From positions 82,654,357 through 82,718,356 of the forward strand of contig CM042017.1 in assembly GCA_023525715.1 (NCBI GenBank): a stretch of 64,000 bases of DNA, given 5' to 3'. Shown piece after piece: positions 43,747 through 56,195 of this stretch. Source of the stretch: Cichorium intybus (lineage: Eukaryota > Streptophyta > Magnoliopsida > Asterales > Asteraceae). The translations under genes were made by a program, and so were the position numbers. Numbering within the stretch: position 1 is the stretch's first letter; the number at the start of each line of letters is the position of its first letter. The notes under the pieces were generated by a model. The model did not search any database. It was given only the letters and a program-made list of their open reading frames with translations, and had not been told where the DNA came from.

Positions 43747-44601
43747 GTCCCCCACTTGGATAAGTCTATGACTTTAATTGTTCATTTACCATCTGATTAA
43801 TCTCAGTTTCCTAGAAACTGTTCCTGAACTCTGACCCAATCAGTTCTATCCAAAGATAAGTGATCAGATGATCCTCCGTCCAACAAGATATTTCCAGACT
43901 CAAGACATGGATTAAGATCAATCTTGGTCCGATACTCTGTTTCTCGATTTTTACGATTTGCTTATGACTTTGAGACTACTAATTGAACACATCAATTTAG
44001 TCCCGGTTGGCCAACACTTTCAGTCAACTTCAAAATCATCGAGAGGCCTACAGATATCTGTTTCCCATCGGGTCAGGGGACGGATAAGTTTCGACTTATA
44101 TGTCTATACCTTTTACCAGTCAGAATACTCACAACAATGCGTTTTATGACATCGAGTTACCGGTGTGTTTTCGCTTATCAATGAGCAACTGCCTCGCAAA
44201 TTACAAATCATATCTCTCCACTTGAAGATCAAAGGATATTATCGTCTTAACATTGCTCGTGATGTTATCCATGAAGCAATATGTTAAGCGCGGGTTTATC
44301 CAATACTCAAATCTCTATTTTCTAAGTACTCAAGAATGTTGTAGCAGTCTTACTGCAATGTCTAACCCCTTAGACAATCTACAACCGATTCATGATAGTC
44401 TTCGTTCATACTTACGCCCTAACAGTATGATCGACTATGAAATTTTAAATAATCTAATTACTCAGGAAGTTTTAAACATGCAAATATTGAAACACAGTAA
44501 TAAACAATTGACAAAAGTAGTAACAATACTCATTTATAAATCTCCATTATAAAATCACCAAGTCAATTTACATTTATACTGTTACAAGTTTCAAAATCTA
44601 T
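43747..44601 (-). other. E polypurine tract and long 3' spacer
   Basis: CCAAGTGGGGGAC on the minus strand (43759-43747) directly precedes the 3' LTR and is the polypurine tract. The remaining 840 bp between it and the pol stop has no supported ORF on either strand. Confidence 0.8.
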
Positions 44602-46449
44602 CTAATTACTAAAACTAATATCATCCTTCAGTCCAATGCTCCGAGCATGCTGATTGTGCTTGATTCCGCTCAGTGCCTTAGTCAAAGGATCTGTAGGATT
44701 GTCTTCTGATGATACTCTCTTAACCAATAAGTGACCCTCTTCTATGCGATGTCGAATGTAATGGTAATTTCTGTCGATATGTATGGACTTTCCATGATCT
44801 CGCGGTTCCTTTGTCAACGCGACCGCTCCTTCATTATCGTAGAATAGTTCCATCGGCTCCTGAATGCTCGGGACAACTCCAAGGTCACCGATGAAGTTCT
44901 TCAGCCAAGCCGCTTCCTTAGAGGCTTCACTCGCTGCTATGTACTCTGATTCGCACGTTGAATCAGCCACCGTTTCTTGCTTGGAACTTTTTCAAGTGAC
45001 CGCTCTCCCGTTCAGAAGAAATACCCAACCCGACTGAGACCGACCACTGTCTCTATCTGTCTGGAAACTGGCGTCTGTATATCCACTCACTTTCAAGTCA
45101 TCACTACCGCCAAGGACTAACACCATGTTCTTTGTCCTTCGCAGATAATTGAGTATGTTCTTAACTGCTATCCAGTGTGCCCTTCCAGGATTACCCTGGT
45201 ACCGACTAACCATGCTCAATGCAAAGGAAACGTCGGGACGAGTACATATCATAGCATACATGATCGACCCCACTGCTGAAGCATAAGGTACCAGACTCAT
45301 CTCAGCTATTTCCTCATCGGTAATCGGGCTTTGAGTCTTACTCAACTTGGCATTACTTTGGATAGGTAGCTCTCCCTTCTTGGAATTTTCCATACTAAAC
45401 CTCTTTAGTACATTTTCCAAGTAAGTACACTGACTCAGACCTATTAATTTTCTCTTTCTATCTCTTAGTATCCTTATCCCGAGAATATAAGCAACTTCTC
45501 TAAGGTCTTTCATGGCGAAACACTTTCCGAGCCAAGCCTTAACTTCTTGCAAGGTCGGAATGTCGTTTCCCATGAGCAGTATGTCGTCAAAATACAGTAC
45601 CAGGAAGGTGACTATACTCCCACTGGCCTTGACATATACACAGGACTCATCTTCACTTCTAGAGAAACCAAACTCTTTGACTTTCTCGTGGAAACAAAGA
45701 TTCCAGCTGCGAGAAGCTTGTTTCAATCCGTAGATTGATCTCTCAAGCTTACACACTTTATCAAGATGCTTTGTGTCTACAAAACCTTCTGGCTGATTCA
45801 TGTAAACATCCTCAGTCAGTTTCCCGTTAAGGAAAGCGGTTTTGACATCCATCTGCCAAATTTCATAATCATGAAACACAGCTATGGCAAGCATTATCCT
45901 AATTGACTTAATCTTGGCTACTGGTGAGAAGGTTTCATCATAGTCAACCCCCGGGGTTTGAGTGAATCCCTTTGCAACCAGCCGAGCTTTATAAGTGTGT
46001 ACTTTACCATCCATGTCGGTCTTCTTCTTGAAGATCCACTTGCACCCGACTATCTTACGACTCGACACATTGTCAACCAAGTGCCAAACTTGATTGTCAT
46101 ACATGGACTTAATCTCGCTGTCCATTGCCTCTTTCCATTTGGCAGACTCGGGGCCCGCCACTGCTTCACGGTAGTTAGTTGGTTCATCCAAATTTGTCAG
46201 TGTACGATCATTGACAAACGTATCACCATCCGTAGTTATAAGGAAACCATAAAACTCGGGTGGCATGCTAACTCTACCCGAACGCCTAAGGGGCAATGAG
46301 ATGTCAGTCGGTCCAACAGGAACCTCTTCCTCATGTTGGTGGCTAGGTTCTCCTAAAGTTGTTTCACCGGGCATCTCCTGAATTTCTTCGAGATCGATTG
46401 TACTCCCACCGTCCTCTTTGGAAATGAGTTCTCTCTCTCGAAAGACTCC
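44602..46449 (-). pseudogene. E reverse transcriptase and RNase H
   Basis: One frame of about 615 codons with one nonsense codon, TGA at 44994-44992, where the family has Trp (AVTWKSSKQET type). RT motifs: WIFKKKTDMDGKVHTYKARL, GVDYDETFSPVAKIKSIR, QMDVKTAFLNGKL, GLKQASRSWNL, and the catalytic box LYFDDILLMGND (YVDD is usual in copia). RNase H: SGYTDASF, STCESEYIAASEA, DNEGAVAL and HIDRNYHYIRHRIEEG, ending at 44602. Upstream it is bounded by TGA at 46452-46450, an Arg codon changed CGA to TGA in the linker after integrase. Confidence 0.92.
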
Positions 46450-47790
46450 TCATCTAGCTACAAAGACCACGTCCTCGCTCGGTCTGTAGAACAAGTATCC
46501 AAATGACTGTTTCGGGTATCCAATGAAATAACACCTTTCACTTCTTTCTGCAAGTTTGTCTTGAGTCTCTCGTCTTACGAAAGCCTCACAACCCCAGACT
46601 TTGATGTGTGCCAGCGAGGGAACTTTCCCGGTCCACATCTTGTGCGGTGTTTTAGCAACCTTCTTGGTTAGGACAAGGTTAAGGATATGGGCGGCAGTCT
46701 CTAAGGCATACCCCAGAAAAGAATTGGAAGCGAAGCTCGATTCATCATAGAACAAACCATGTCCAACAAGGTTCGGTTTTTCCTTTCAGCAACGTCGTTT
46801 AACTGTGTTGCCCTGGGAGGCGACAACTGTGAAACTATTCCACATTCCTTTAGATAATCGAGAAACTCGATACTAAGATACTCACCGCCTCTTTTGGGAT
46901 CTAAGCATCTTTATCTTTCTGCCCAGTTGATTTTCTACTTCATTCTTAAACTCTTTGAACTTTTCAAAGGTATCTGACTTGTGCTTGATTAAGTAGATAT
47001 AACCATATCTACTAAAATCGTCAGTAAAGGTCACATAGAACCGCGTGCCGTCTTTTGTGGTTGTTCTGAAGGGACAACACATATCTGTGTGTATGATATC
47101 CAACAAACCTTCACCTCTTTCAAAGGAACCTTTGAATGGTGATTTTGTCATCTTGCCAAATAAACAAGACTCGCATACATCATCCGATTTGAGGTCGAAC
47201 GATTCCAACCCTCCATCCTTTTGGAGTTGGGCGATGCATTTCTTATTAATATGACCAAGGCGATAGTGCCACAGACATGCATTTTCTACACCACTTGAAG
47301 AATCAATACTTAATACATCTTTACCATAATTGTCAACACACATAATAGATTCATACACTCCATCACAAGGCAAAGCATTAAATATAAAAACATCATTTTT
47401 GAAAACTGAAATTGAACCATTCAATTTATTAAAATCATAATAAAAGCTCTGTTTGAACAATGCATGAAAAGAAATTATGTTCTTTGCCATATCAGGCGAA
47501 TAGCAACAATTATGTAAATCTAAACTAACTCCACTACTAAGCACTAGTCTATAGACACCGATCTTGGTAACAGGTGACGTTCGCCTATTGCCCATGACCA
47601 GGTTCAATCTACCGTGATCCAGCTCCCTACTTTTGTTTAGGCCCTGTAAATCAGAACAGATATGAAAACCACATCCGGTATCAAGGACCCAAGAACATGA
47701 AGAATATGAGTTATTAGATATAGAGTAAGTACCTGCTTGTGATGGCTTCACTTTGCCATCTTTGATATCTTGCAAGTACCTGGGCAGCTC
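46450..47790 (-). pseudogene. E protease and integrase
   Basis: Protease WVLDTGCGFHICSDLQGL, GAG-pre-integrase zinc finger (LWHYRLGH then CESCLFGK), integrase first Asp in IHTDMCCPF (VCGPF in F), and FTDDFSRYGYIYLIKHKSD. At about 46885-46905 a one-base change shifts the frame relative to F (F reads SDRGGEYLS there), giving TGA at 46884-46882. A second shift near 46700 restores it, and the C-terminal part reads ETAAHILNLVLTKKVAKTP and VWGCEAFVR to TGA at 46450. Compared with F, E has lost integrase continuity. Confidence 0.88.
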
Positions 47791-48629
47791 CTCTTCCAGT
47801 GACCATTTTCTTTGCAATAAAAGCAGTCGGCTTCCTTGGGATTCGTGACATGCGGAATGCTGGAAGACTTGGCTCTCGGGGCACTCCTAGATGACCCGAC
47901 ATGAACCTTTTCCCTCCAGTTTTGCTTTGGAGGGCCCTTTCGTTTCTTTCCCTTCCCAGAGCCAATAGCCAGGACAGGCGGGTTAATAGGGAGCAGACCT
48001 TTTCCCTTCATCCCGTCTTCAGCAGTACGAAGCATACGGTGTAATTCAGCCAGAGTTGCCTGATTGTTGTTCAAATGAAACGCCAGTGTGAACTGGTCAT
48101 AAGAACTGGGCAAGGAGTTTAGCACTATGTTAACAGCTAAATCCTCATAAACAGGCACTTCTAGCTTCCTTAGCCTCTCCATGTAACCGAGCATCCTTTG
48201 TACGTGAGTGCAGATGGACTCTCCATCTTTAGGCTTGCCGTTAGTGAAGGCTTTTACAACCTCAGGCCTTTCGATGCTCTTTGTGCATTTCGTAAGGCCA
48301 ATAGTCCTCATAGATTCTTTGCAGCTCAGGGTTCATGGTGACGATCATGATGCAAACCACTTTGGTTGCATCATCCGAGTGTTTTTGGTACGAGGCGATT
48401 TCCTTGGGAGTAGCGGTATCTGGGTCAACCTCAACAAGCTCGGTTTCTAGAACATACTCTTTATGTTCAAACCTAAGAGCCATTTTGATGTTGCGGATCC
48501 AGTCATTGTAGTTAGTAGTCATTGTAGTTAGTTCTGTCCAACGTCACTTTGGAGTACAATGACAAGATTCAGGTGACATTATCAGGGTTCGAGTGGGGAA
48601 CGGATTGGTCAGAAGAAATCTGAATAAGA
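47748..48629 (-). pseudogene. E gag, start lost and frameshifted
   Basis: Reads TNYNDWIRNIKMALRFEHKE, then after a 29-bp deletion near 48273 (between GAGC repeats still visible in F) continues in another frame: VVKAFTNGKPKDGESICTHV, LNSLPSSYDQFTLAFHLNNN and zinc knuckle CFYCKENGHWKRSC. A further frameshift follows the knuckle. At the N-terminus the codon matching the F ATG is ATT (about 48618), a TGA interrupts the first 20 codons, and a short duplication (tagtcattgtagtta) lies at about 48510-48530. Not translatable as it stands. Confidence 0.88.
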
Positions 48630-48988
48630 AGAAGGTAGTTTTAATTAGACATTAATAAATAATCCTTATATTCACCCAAGAATAAATATAAGGCTATGAT
48701 CCTACAATAACAATCTACAATATCGAAGAGGGATACCGTAATCTTTATTGTAAATTTTATAAGGTAGGCGAATGACGATTCAGCCAATTCCACTGCGGAA
48801 ACATAATCTAATTATAATGGAATTCCTAGTTTCTTTAGAGATTTATTGAACTATTCAATAGCATGTTTCAATCTCGGGAATGCCCCACTGTTTGTGACTA
48901 GGATACCGAGGACCACAAACCGGGTGTGAATAACCATGCGAATTAGCTCGGTACTCTCGAAGTCAATTACCATCTCTAATTGACGTGT
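48630..48988 (-). other. E leader, gag-proximal part
   Basis: Homologous to 1876-2230 of F. The TSD of D, acgtg, is at 48984-48988. No gene. Confidence 0.8.
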
Positions 48989-50097
48989 GACAACGCCTAG
49001 TGATAACAAGTATTTTAGGCGTTGTTGAGCCCTATTCTTGGAGAAATTGTATCAGATATACTTTGGTATTCTCACTTTTCGTGCTAGGACTTGTTTGGAA
49101 GAAAAGAATGAAAACAGGTACTAAAAGCATGCAAAAGGAAGAAGTTTGGAAAGGAATGAAAAATCAAGAAAACACGTACACGCGCCGCGGATATCGCAAA
49201 GACGCGACGCGGGCTTAAGGCGGTGTAACACATTCAAATGACGAAAAAACGGGGAAGGATAAGTACGTGCGCTGCGGATTCCTTATTTGCGCGGCGCGGT
49301 TGCGGGAAATTTGCAACTATAAATAGAGGCATTTCCAGCCGAAAACCCTAGAAAAGACCGGGTGTAAAATCGACCTTGAAGCTCTTTGACTCCAAGATTT
49401 CGTTTCAGCAAGCTCTCAATTGGTATTTTTATGTTTTGGATTTTATTTTTAATTAGTTAGATAGTTTTAAGCTTTGGTTTCTATCTTTGGGAGTGACAAC
49501 CATTGATATTAAGCTTTGGCTTCTGTTTTAGTATTACTTGGTTACTGTTTTGATGTTTGGATCTGAGTTTGATGAATGAGAATCATTTGGTTACATTTTA
49601 TATTGGTTTTTCGGTGTTTTGGATGTTTGATTGTGCTTTGATTGTTTGGATTGTGTTTGATTGTGTTTTGACCTTGTTTGGAACTGTTTTCCTTTGTTGA
49701 AATCAGTAGCTAACTTGGTTAGGTTTAGGCATTAAACTTTAGTTAGTAATTGATCAAGTAGAACTTTAGTTATTAACTTGTTTATGCCTTGCTTGGTTTG
49801 CTTAGTTTGGATGCCTTTGATTGCTTCTGATTCAGAGATGTACTTCTGATTTCAGAAAGTAACTAGGTTCATTTGATCTTAGCTTTGCTTAGCTTGAGTT
49901 TATTTTGATCATCACTTTAGGTTGTTAGTAATTAGAAAGATAGAAACTAATTCCTCCGACTGTAGCGTGACACTACTAGTTGGTAATTTGTCATCTGGTC
50001 TAACTCGAAGCTCCTGCGGATCGACCCTGACTACCACTATGCTAGTGTGTGTTAGGTATTTTCTTATTTTTGACCGCACGACGACCTAGGCGTGTCA
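48989..50097 (+). repeat. 5' LTR of D (1109 bp)
   Basis: From TGACAACGCC to AGGCGTGTCA. TATAAATA at 49318-49325. CG-rich pair CGCGCCGCGG (49181) and CGCGACGCGG (49203), 22 bp apart, with the inverted CG pair at about 49266-49300 just upstream of the TATA. Confidence 0.95.
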
Positions 50098-50102
50098 AAT
50101 TT

Positions 50103-50120
50103 TGGCGCCGTTGCCGGGGA
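50103..50120 (+). other. Primer-binding site of D (tRNA-Asp)
   Basis: TGGCGCCGTTGCCGGGGA, perfect 18-nt complement of the plant tRNA-Asp 3' end, five bases after the LTR. Confidence 0.93.
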
Positions 50121-50224
50121 GCTGTGAAGCTTAGATTAGGTGATTAATAGGAATTTTTGTTTTTTGAATTTCTTTGAGTTTTCATTTGGTTTTGTTCTGT
50201 TTTGTGGGCATGTTGCACTAGTGC

Positions 50225-53200
50225 ATGCGTACTCGCAGGGGTAAGCAAGTATCCCCATTGCTTTTTGACTCTGAGATTGAGCGTACTGCGCGCCAAAACC
50301 GTGCCCGTAGGCGTTTGAATATCATGAGTTTCAGTCAAGTTAGTAGTAGTCCAGTAAGTGTTGCCCAGGACCCATCAGGTGAGGCAACGGGGGTGTTTTC
50401 TATTCCCCCACTGTCAGAGTTTCAATTCGGGAGCACGAGTGCTTCTGGTGGTGCAGTTTCAGCCCCTGCACCCATACCATCATGCACTCCGCCATCTGTG
50501 CCACCATTTATACCCGTTTCACAACCACAATCTACCAATCCATTTACTTCTGCTATGTCTTGGGGAGAGCCTACCCGCGATGGCACCCCAGTCTCTAGAC
50601 AGCAGACACCAACCTCTCAACCATTTTCTCAACCTCAACATGTTCTCTTTAAACCTCAACCCACTTTCCAACCTACACAACCTATACCATATCAACAACC
50701 TCCTCAGTCACAATACCATTATCCAGAGACAGAGGAGAGGTATGATGATAAAGACGAGGGATAGGTGCCACCAGCACCACAGCAACTGTGGAACCGAGGT
50801 CGGGGACCTCCCAGAAGAGCACCACAGTATCAGCAACCACCAGGTCAGCAGGGACACAACGATCATCTTTACGGTAATCCTGCTCAACCTTTACATTTCG
50901 CACAACCGAGAAGGCAATCAGTTGCATCACACTTCCAACCACGGGAATATGATGACTCATCGCCAATCTATATTCCTGATAACATTGATTCTCAAGTAGA
51001 AATAAGACCTCAGTTCTTAGGAATATTACCAGAGTTTAGGGGGTATAAGCAAGACGATCCATACAATCATCTATATGAATTTTAAGCGATTTCCAATGCT
51101 AATAACCCTAGGAACACTAATAGGAACATCTTCAGGCTTAGACTATTTCCATTCACTCTCAAAGACAAAGCCAAATATTGGTTTACGTCTTTGCCGTCAA
51201 ATAGCATTACCACATGGGATCAGCTCAAGGCCAAGTTCCTTCAGGAATTCTACCCAGCAAGCAAAACAACAGAGATCAGAAGGATTGTTCAAGACTTCCA
51301 GCAAAAGCCAGGGGAGGCTTTTCACGAAGCATTCGATAGATTGAAGGAATTTTTACGATCCTGCCCGCATCACGAAATTCCTAGGTGGCAGTTAGTTAAG
51401 TTGTTCTTCGAAGGAGTCAGTGAGACGCATCAGGCCATGATAAATGCCTCATCAAGTAGGACATTTATGTGGCAGGACCCAGAGGAAGCTTGGCAGTTCT
51501 TGGAACAATTAAGCAATGGCTCTATGGCGAATATTTCTACCAGGAAGACTGTAGGTACGGCAGCAGCAGTGGGAGCCGACACTGACTGGAAAAAGGAAGT
51601 CAAGAAAGAAATTGGTGAATTGAATAAGAAGTTTGACAGGCTCATATCAACATTGTAGAATGGACCGCAGAATCCATCACAAGGGGGTCAAGGAGGACCT
51701 AAAACTCAAGAGGTGAATCAAGTTTATGGCCAGGGTCAAGGCCAGCACAATAATGGACGACCCTACAGGCCATACAATCAAGGACAGCAGCAGAATTTTA
51801 GGCAAAACAATTATCAAAGTCAATCGTCCAGTCAGTCTAGAACACATCAGCCTACAAACAACAACAACAATGGGAATGGTAGCAACAATAACAACATGGG
51901 GCCCAATAATGCTGCTAATAATGCCCCAGGGACTCAAGAAGAGATGATGGCCAAGATGTACGAAATGGTTACTGCTACTCAGCAACAATCTCAAGCAAAT
52001 GCGAAAGCCATCGCGAACATGGAACGACAAATTGGACAAATGGCTGAGGATCAGCAAAAGAGAGACAGTGGAAAATTGCCAAGTGCTACAGAGGTCAATC
52101 CAACCCATAACTAACGGCCAGGAAAAGAGCAAGTTAACACTGTCGAATCTGGATGGCGAAAAGTCACTCTGGAAGATCTGTTTGAAGTAGGAAGTGGAAT
52201 GGAACCGGGGAGAGGAGAAAAAGTTCCAGAAAAATCAGAAATTGAAGGAAGTAAGGATGAGGAAAATCCTGTTGGGGAGGGAATCCAACCAGAAATAGAT
52301 AAAGAGGTCCAGGAAGATGAGCAATCGACAGTAGCAGGCATTAAGCAGAAAAAGAAGGATAAGAAAGGTAAGAAGAAACAAGAAGCGCCCAAACTAAAAG
52401 GACCCTTGATGAACCAACATCTGTGGGATGAGCTTAAGGATGCTCCTGAGGATACAAGAATTCTTCAGGAAATGTGTGAAAGAAATGGAAAGAGTAATGT
52501 TCCCACACCAGATACTGTGAGGTTGACGGTGAAAGCGAGTGAGGCATTGTTAGGGACACTGCCCAAAAAGGATAAGGATCCTGGATCACCATTGATCACT
52601 ACTACTGTAGGAGATGTGGTCATCCGGAATACCTTGCTGGACTTGGGAGCAAGTGTAAACATACTACCAGGGTACCTATACGATAAGTACAAGAATGAAG
52701 AAATAGAGCCAGCAGAAGTTGTATTGCAACTGGCTGACCAATCAACAAAGGTATCTCGAGGAAAGCTGACGAATGTCATAGTCAAGGTTGGGGATTTCTT
52801 CTATCCCGTGGATTTCTTGGTAATGGAATATGAAAGTTTGGATGACGCGCCTGCACTAATTTTAGGACGTCCATTCTTAGCTACTGTCGGTGCTGTGATC
52901 GACTGCAAAACAGGGGACATGGACATCTTCTTTGGGACAAGGAAGACAAGATTGAATATGTTCGGAAACCTTGTGTCATTACCTTCAGAGGATGATGGCA
53001 AACAACTGGATAAAAGTGTATTAATGGAGCCAGGGATCAAGAATAATAGGAAAATCTGGACAAGAACGGGTGAGGGAGGAAAGGAAGAGATTTTGAAGGA
53101 AACAAGGAACCACCCGTTGGCTACTATTGACAAAGAACAATTGTTAGACATGATAGAGATGTTAGAAGCAAGACATCGGCAATATGAAAAGGAATCAAGA

Positions 53201-53365
53201 GAACGAGAGGAAAATGTTTTTAAGCTCCTGGAATCTCAGCAACAGTGGATTAGTGGAGTGAGTGATCGAATGACTCAGCTCACATCCCTAATGTCAATGA
53301 TGGCTAATAACTTTGTGCCAGGATTCAAGCAAATGGCCTCAAGAGTTCAAGAAGAAGAAGAATAA
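50225..53365 (+). pseudogene. Gag-protease of D, four in-frame stops
   Basis: One continuous frame of 1047 codons including its stop, from ATG 50225 (MRTRRGKQVSPLLFD), with internal stops TAG 50762, TAA 51083, TAG 51656 and TAA 52112 but no frameshift. Where D has these stops B has sense codons (Trp, Leu, Gln, Gln). Domains as in B: Pro/Gln-rich N-terminus, gag core from about residue 270, Asn/Gln-rich linker, acidic Lys/Glu linker, protease LLDLGASVNILPG at about residue 805 and ALILGRPFLA. The post-protease tail (about 960-1045) is heptad-like and Glu-rich (LDMIEMLEARHRQYEKES, ESQQQWISGVSDRM) and ends EEEE then TAA, 16 bp before the conserved inter-ORF motif. Confidence 0.93.
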
Positions 53366-54105
53366 GGGATCAGAATAGCACGTCTGGCTGAAGACGTTAA
53401 ACTTAGCGCTTGTTGGGAGGCAACCCATCATGTCATAGGTTAGGTTTTATATTTCTTAGAATTAATTAGGAAAATACACCAATCTTCTACAGGTATTAGT
53501 GGCTTAAGGCAAGTGTGGGGTCGTGTGAAAAGTTTTGAAATTTCGAATTACCGCGCCGCGCCTTTTTGAATTGCGCGACGCGGGGTCGGAAACCAACCCG
53601 ATGCGCAGGGGTTGATTTGGTGACATGCGCACCGCGGGAAACGATCGGTCAGTTTTCTCGTATATAAAGGTAATCCGCGGCTCACACAACCCACACACGA
53701 CTCGGAGCTCTGATCAACGAATTTATCTTGCCATTTTTCTTGCTCATTTTGTTTCTACTACCAAGGTACGCTATTCTAACTACTTATTACTCGTTAAAAC
53801 TAGTGATTAGGTAGTTTATTTTAGTGAATTATTCAAAAAGTTCAAAAACATAGAATCATCAATGCTAACTCATAGGGTGTTGGTTTTGCCAAATAGAGAC
53901 CCTAGATGAGTTAGTCGGAACTTAGGCTACCTTGTGGTATGATTGGATCGAGTATAGCAGGTTAAATCACGAATTTGGAATGGGGTTTTGAAACAGACGC
54001 GCGCCGCGCCGTGCCCTTGCTCATGGGCCACGCCGCCGTGCGGTGGAGAATAAAGGACTAATTTTGCAACATTTTTTCTTTTGTGGCCATGTGTTTGTTT
54101 TGCAG
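53366..54105 (+). other. Inter-ORF region of D
   Basis: 47-nt conserved motif 53381-53427, polypurine-like AAGTGTGGGG 53511-53520, CG-rich boxes at 53552 and 53574 (22 bp apart) and more near 53995-54040, then a T-rich stretch and TTTTGCAG ending at 54105. No ORF supported. Confidence 0.8.
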
Positions 54106-55164
54106 ATGATGTTCAGATTAGACCACCCTTTCCTCCAGTTCCCAGCGGAACTTTCCAGTTTGACAGAGTACATCTCGCGGAGGGACGCATTGATTCGTCG
54201 CCGGGTCCTCGAGGCGACAGTCATTGATAGAGACATTATGAGGGATGCTGGGCTCTGGGGTGCGATTAAGCCATTTTTACATCGCACCTGGACCCACGAG
54301 GAGGCGTCATTCACATGCCGGGGCTGGGACAGGATAGTACGATTTCTCTTGGGAGGTGAGCACAGGGAGTGCAACCTCAGGGAGTTCGGGAGGCGAGTGG
54401 GGTTATACACTCAGGAGGACCTCCAGCACCGCTATTTCACCCGGTTCTTCGGGTCCTGCATTCAGGGGGAGCCAGACAGGGCTCCCAACATGGAGGTTTG
54501 GGCACCACTGTCCAACATCAGATACGAGGCGGGGACTTCCAGGGAGAGTCAGCTTCGGGACCCACTCCACCGCCTCATGTACCGTATCGTCTCCACCTCC
54601 ATCATGCATCGGGAGGGGGGCGAGAAGGTGTCGGGCGATGACATGACATACCTGTGGGTCCTCCTCGACCCATCCAAATTCCTCCACCTCCCCTTCGCCC
54701 TCGAAGTTGCCCTCTCCACCCACGCGACGGGAGCTTATCCCACCAGTCCACTAGCCAGGGGGTATTTCATCACCCGCCTGGCCCGTTCATATGGGATCCT
54801 CACTGCCCCTGTCGCCGCCTCCTTGAACGCTCTACCTCCATCGCACACTCCGGCGCGAACCCTGGAGAGGATGAGGCTGATCTAGCAGCAGCGCCCGGGG
54901 CAGTTCATCCGGGCACCGACGGACCCACGCCAAGACCCCCAGCCGGGCCGGAGACGACCGAGGTGGGAGCCACCCGCCGAGCCAGCACCACAGCCACCAC
55001 AGGAGGACCTGGCAGCCAGGGTTGCCAGGATTGAGGACCAGCTGGCATGGATCGGGGAGGTACTCTTGGATTTGGCCACTCAGCAGGGCCGACCCCCTCG
55101 ACCATTCCTAGCCAGGGCCCACGACCATGAGGCTGGACCCTCCAGGCAACCTGGAGGTGATTGA
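54106..55164 (+). pseudogene. Athila ORF1 protein of D, 33-codon deletion and one stop
   Basis: 353 codons in one frame from MMFRLDHPFLQF to TGA 55162-55164. TAG at 54883-54885 replaces a Glu codon of A and B. Compared with A and B, the segment between GWDRI and RFLLGG lacks 33 codons (the LLLEFLSTIHF block). In A the missing 99 bp is bounded by two AGGATCAT copies (13022 and 13121), so slippage or illegitimate recombination explains it. The C-terminus keeps LAARVARIEDQLAWIG. GC-rich, with long antisense shadows. Confidence 0.9.
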
Positions 55165-56195
55165 TGTACTTTTTCTTTCTTTTTTTATTTTTTTTGGATA
55201 TATGTACAAAACTTATGGCACCACTATATGTAGTTTGTTTATATTTTATTTGTCATGTGTGCTTTTAATTTGTTTGTTGAGTTATGCATGATATACCAAA
55301 TGAGAAGGAGTTGTCTCAGACAAGTGTGGGGTCACTGTGCCCCCTCCACTTGCCTTGACCACCGGCGTGTTCACTGTAGCGCTACAACTCCGGAATATGA
55401 AATCGAGGATCCGTTTGTTCGCAATTATACATGTGATACTGAGCACCAACCGAGCAATCTACTGTCCAAAAAGGGGTAACTCTTTCTCCCTTGTTTTGAA
55501 ATAATTTTTTAGGTACAACGGGGACGTTGTACGGTTTTAAGTGTGTGGTGTGGACGGTCGAAAGAGTAGTAATTTTTGAAATTTTTGCAGAAATGATCAA
55601 TTTTCAAAAATTTTAGCAACTTTTTCAAAATTTTTAATAAATTGCAATTTTGAAACGAATGGTTTGTGATTGTTGATAGCATTAGTATTTTTCAAGGAAT
55701 ACTAGATAGTTGTGATCATGCTATTAGTTAGTCAAATAAGTTGAGTTTTATGACTTTACAAGATTGATTTGTTTTAAGATTGGAATTTAGGAAGGAAATG
55801 TCAATCTGTGGCCTTTGGCATTCGAGCAAGTAGACATAAAATGGGGCCTACGGGCATTTCTACTCCTTATTACTTAAACCAACTGGTTTGGGATAATATT
55901 GTCGAAAGTTCGCTACACGGGTGTCATCGAAAGTCATGAACAATTCCTTAATGGCCTTTAGAATCTGAATGAGTAAGTACACTTTATTGTGGACAGAAAA
56001 TTTGTAATCAAGGGTTCTCTAGAAAGCCATGAATTCCAAAGAACAATTCAATTATGTTTTCGCGAACTATTCCACTCTAACTCAAAGGGCAATAAGCTTT
56101 GAAACTGAACACAGTCAAAAATTGTTTGAGTCTTTATTATAATTTGTTAAAAACTCTCTTGCTTAGGGACAAGCAAGGCACAAGTGTGGGGTGTT
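55165..56195 (+). other. 3' untranslated region and polypurine tract of D
   Basis: AAGTGTGGGG copies at 55322-55331 and 56182-56191 (the latter is the polypurine tract before the LTR), and a variant AAGTGTGTGG at 55539-55548. No ORF supported. Confidence 0.8.

Noticed and set aside
44253..44552. 99-codon plus-strand ORF in the 3' spacer of E
   Set aside because: Antisense to the element, no domain, and no counterpart visible elsewhere in the window.
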